Shown here piece by piece: positions 7,533-8,972 of a stretch of 8,972 bases of DNA. Position 1 is the first letter of the stretch. The number at the start of each line of letters is the position of its first letter. The stretch comes from an uncultured Acidobacteriota bacterium (GTDB taxonomy: Bacteria > Acidobacteriota > Terriglobia > Terriglobales > Acidobacteriaceae), in NCBI GenBank assembly GCA_903932385.1, contig CAIZGA010000516.1, positions 1-8,972 on the forward strand, read 5' to 3'. Both the position numbers and the translations under genes were made by a program. The notes beneath the pieces were generated by a model. It was not told where the DNA came from, made no database searches, and was given only the letters and a program-made list of their open reading frames with translations.

Positions 7533-7542
7533 GAGTGAATTG

Positions 7543-7597
7543 ATTGTAAATGCTCAGCGAATAAATCCGAATTCTGCGGTGATTTTCTGGGATTTTT
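7543..7597 (-). promoter_or_regulatory. Candidate ppc promoter with phased A-tracts
   Basis: Read on the - strand, TACAAT (7543-7548, 5 of 6 to the sigma-70 -10 consensus) lies 17 bp downstream of TTCGGA (7566-7571, a poor 3 of 6 match to the -35). Upstream of that are two A-tracts at 7583-7586 and 7592-7597, set about one helical turn apart in a repeated AAAATC context, where an UP element would lie. A start site about 7 nt after the -10 would leave a leader of only about 4 nt before the ppc ATG. The weak -35 keeps confidence moderate to low. Confidence 0.4.
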
Positions 7598-7614
7598 TGC
7601 ACGTGTGGCGACAA

Positions 7615-8972
7615 TCACGCCCGCTGCGTCTGTTCTTCCAGCGTCTGCGAAAGCTCTTCCCACTCCGCCATCATGGCCGTGTGCTGCGTGCGCAGGTCTT
7701 CGAGCAATGTGGTCTGCCGCGCAGTTTCCTCGGCAGAAACAAAATCGCACAGCGCCTGTTCGGTGTGCGCCATTGAGGCTTCAACGCGGGGAATCTCTTC
7801 TTCCAGAAAACTGCAGCGGTCCTGCAACTGGCGCAGCTTGATGGGATTCAATCGCTTCACGCCGCCGGCATCGCCCTGTTGTTCCGCAGATGACACATCG
7901 ATTTTCTGTTCGACTTTCGCGGCCGACTCGGGCTTTGCAGCCGCGTCCCCACCCTGCGCCTCGGTCTGCTTGCGATACAGATAGTCGGCGTAGTTGCCGG
8001 GGTAGACCTGCACACCGTGGTTCTCCACTTCAAAAACTGTGGTGGCCAGACCGTCAATAAAGTAGCGGTCGTGGCTGACAAAAACCACCGTGCCGGTGAA
8101 CTCGCGCAACGCCTCCAGCAGAACATCCTTGGCGCGCAGGTCCAGGTGGTTGGTAGGTTCGTCCAGCAGAAGAAAGTTTGCAGGGCTCACCAGCATTCGC
8201 GCCAGCGCGTAGCGGTTGCGTTCGCCGCCGCTCAGCACGCCAAGTTTTTTGAAGACGTCATCGCCGCTGAAAAGAAAACATCCCAGCAGACTGCGCAGCG
8301 TGGCATCGGCAATCCGCGGCGCGGCAGCACTGATGTCGTCCAGCATGCGCGCCTCGGCATTCAGCGCCTTGTACTGGTCCTGCGCAAAGCTGTCGAGCAG
8401 CACGTTGTGTCCCAGCTTTGTCGTGCCCGTCGTGGGCGGCTCCTCACCGGCCAGCAGGCGGATGAGTGTGGATTTGCCCGCGCCATTCGCGCCGATGAGT
8501 GCAATGCGGTCGCCGCGGCTGATGGTGAAATTCACATCGCGCAGCACACATTTCTCGCCGTAATTTTTCCCCAGGTTGCTCGCTTCAATCACCGTGCGGC
8601 CCGAGGCCGGCGGCTGCGGAAAGGTAAAGTGGATGGTCGCCTCTTCCTCCGGCAACTCAATGCGCTCGATTTTTTCCAGCTCCTTCACGCGGCTCTGCAC
8701 CTGCTTCGCCTTGGTGGCCTGCGCGCGAAAACGGCTGATGAAAGATTCCAGATGCTCGATGTGTTCGCGCTGGTTGCGCCACGCCGCTTCCAGCTGATCG
8801 CGACGATCTTTTTTCTGCTGTAGATATCGTTCGTAATTGCCGCTGTAAAAATGTACGCGCTTGTTCCAAATCTCCACCGTCTTATTCACGGTCACGTCCA
8901 GAAAATATCGGTCGTGTGAAATCAACACAAAGGCATGCGGATACGTGCGCAGATAATCTTCCAGCCAGTTGC
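7615..8972 (-). CDS. ABC-F family ATPase (partial, N-terminus outside window)
   Basis: 451 codons are visible; the frame runs off the right edge beginning NWLEDYLRT, so roughly 190 N-terminal residues are missing. The visible part starts at the end of the first nucleotide-binding domain (ISHDRYFLD, visible residues 17-25). It then has the charged helical linker between the two domains (about 30-115; RFRAQATKAKQVQSR), which in ABC-F proteins reaches toward the ribosomal P site. The complete second ATPase domain has Walker A GANGAGKST at 160-168, signature LSGGE at 246-250, Walker B LLLDEPTNHLD at 267-277 and SHDR at 299-302. After a low-complexity Ala/Gln/Glu-rich spacer, the last ~80 residues form a coiled-coil C-terminal domain ending near AEWEELSQTLE, like the ABC_tran_CTD of Uup and relatives. 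There are no membrane segments: these are cytosolic translation factors or antibiotic-resistance proteins, not transporters. The subfamily (Uup, YheS or other) cannot be fixed without the N-terminus. The gene lies 82 bp upstream of ppc on the same strand. Confidence 0.95.
   Translation of the reverse strand, partial: NWLEDYLRTYPHAFVLISHDRYFLDVTVNKTVEIWNKRVHFYSGNYERYLQQKKDRRDQLEAAWRNQREHIEHLESFISRFRAQATKAKQVQSRVKELEKIERIELPEEEATIHFTFPQPPASGRTVIEASNLGKNYGEKCVLRDVNFTISRGDRIALIGANGAGKSTLIRLLAGEEPPTTGTTKLGHNVLLDSFAQDQYKALNAEARMLDDISAAAPRIADATLRSLLGCFLFSGDDVFKKLGVLSGGERNRYALARMLVSPANFLLLDEPTNHLDLRAKDVLLEALREFTGTVVFVSHDRYFIDGLATTVFEVENHGVQVYPGNYADYLYRKQTEAQGGDAAAKPESAAKVEQKIDVSSAEQQGDAGGVKRLNPIKLRQLQDRCSFLEEEIPRVEASMAHTEQALCDFVSAEETARQTTLLEDLRTQHTAMMAEWEELSQTLEEQTQRA

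Noticed and set aside
8017..8823. A 268-codon open frame on the + strand opposite the ABC-F gene
   Set aside because: Codon-register shadow of the ABC-F gene, which carries every expected ATPase motif.
7615..8972. Naming the ABC-F protein Uup or a specific antibiotic-resistance factor
   Set aside because: The first ATPase domain is outside the window and the coiled-coil tail is shared by several ABC-F groups, so a subfamily name would be a guess.

Overview
This is an ordinary-looking chromosomal window from a moderately GC-rich Gram-negative bacterium. It carries a TolC-type outer-membrane protein and an exported DsbA-like thiol protein, so the cell has an outer membrane and an oxidising periplasm. 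The overall feel of the proteins (the bacterial PEP carboxylase subtype, the EntS-like exporter beside TolC, and an unrecognised anchored protein) suggests Acidobacteriota. That placement is an impression, not a search result. I see no tRNA, rRNA, CRISPR array, insertion sequence, prophage or attachment site.

Layout. Positions 3-161 (+) hold the last 52 codons of a membrane protein cut by the window edge. It converges, with an 8-bp gap, on an exported DsbA-like thioredoxin-fold protein (170-790, -). A ~310-bp divergent intergenic region (791-1103) follows and contains a perfect 10-bp direct repeat. Next comes a co-directional three-gene set: a TolC-family outer-membrane efflux protein (1104-2555), an MFS_3/EntS-like exporter (2617-3969) and a membrane-anchored periplasmic protein of unknown function (3999-4724). 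This set converges, with a 21-bp gap, on a complete PEP carboxylase gene (ppc, 4746-7532, -). Upstream of ppc on the same strand, 82 bp away, is an ABC-F ATPase (7615-8972, -) whose N-terminus lies beyond the window.

How the parts may work together. The + strand trio looks like an export operon. The MFS pump would move a substrate into the periplasm and the TolC-like channel would carry it across the outer membrane. No HlyD/EmrA-type adaptor gene is present; the third gene has the topology of an adaptor (N-terminal anchor, periplasmic domain) but no visible adaptor motifs. No biosynthetic or siderophore genes are visible to name the substrate. PEP carboxylase (anaplerotic oxaloacetate supply) and the ABC-F protein (ribosome-associated) are housekeeping or translation genes with no evident functional link to the exporter.

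I found no convincing new system. The points most worth checking are the adaptor-less TolC/MFS/unknown-protein operon, the phased direct repeat upstream of it, and a possible near-leaderless ppc promoter with phased A-tracts.
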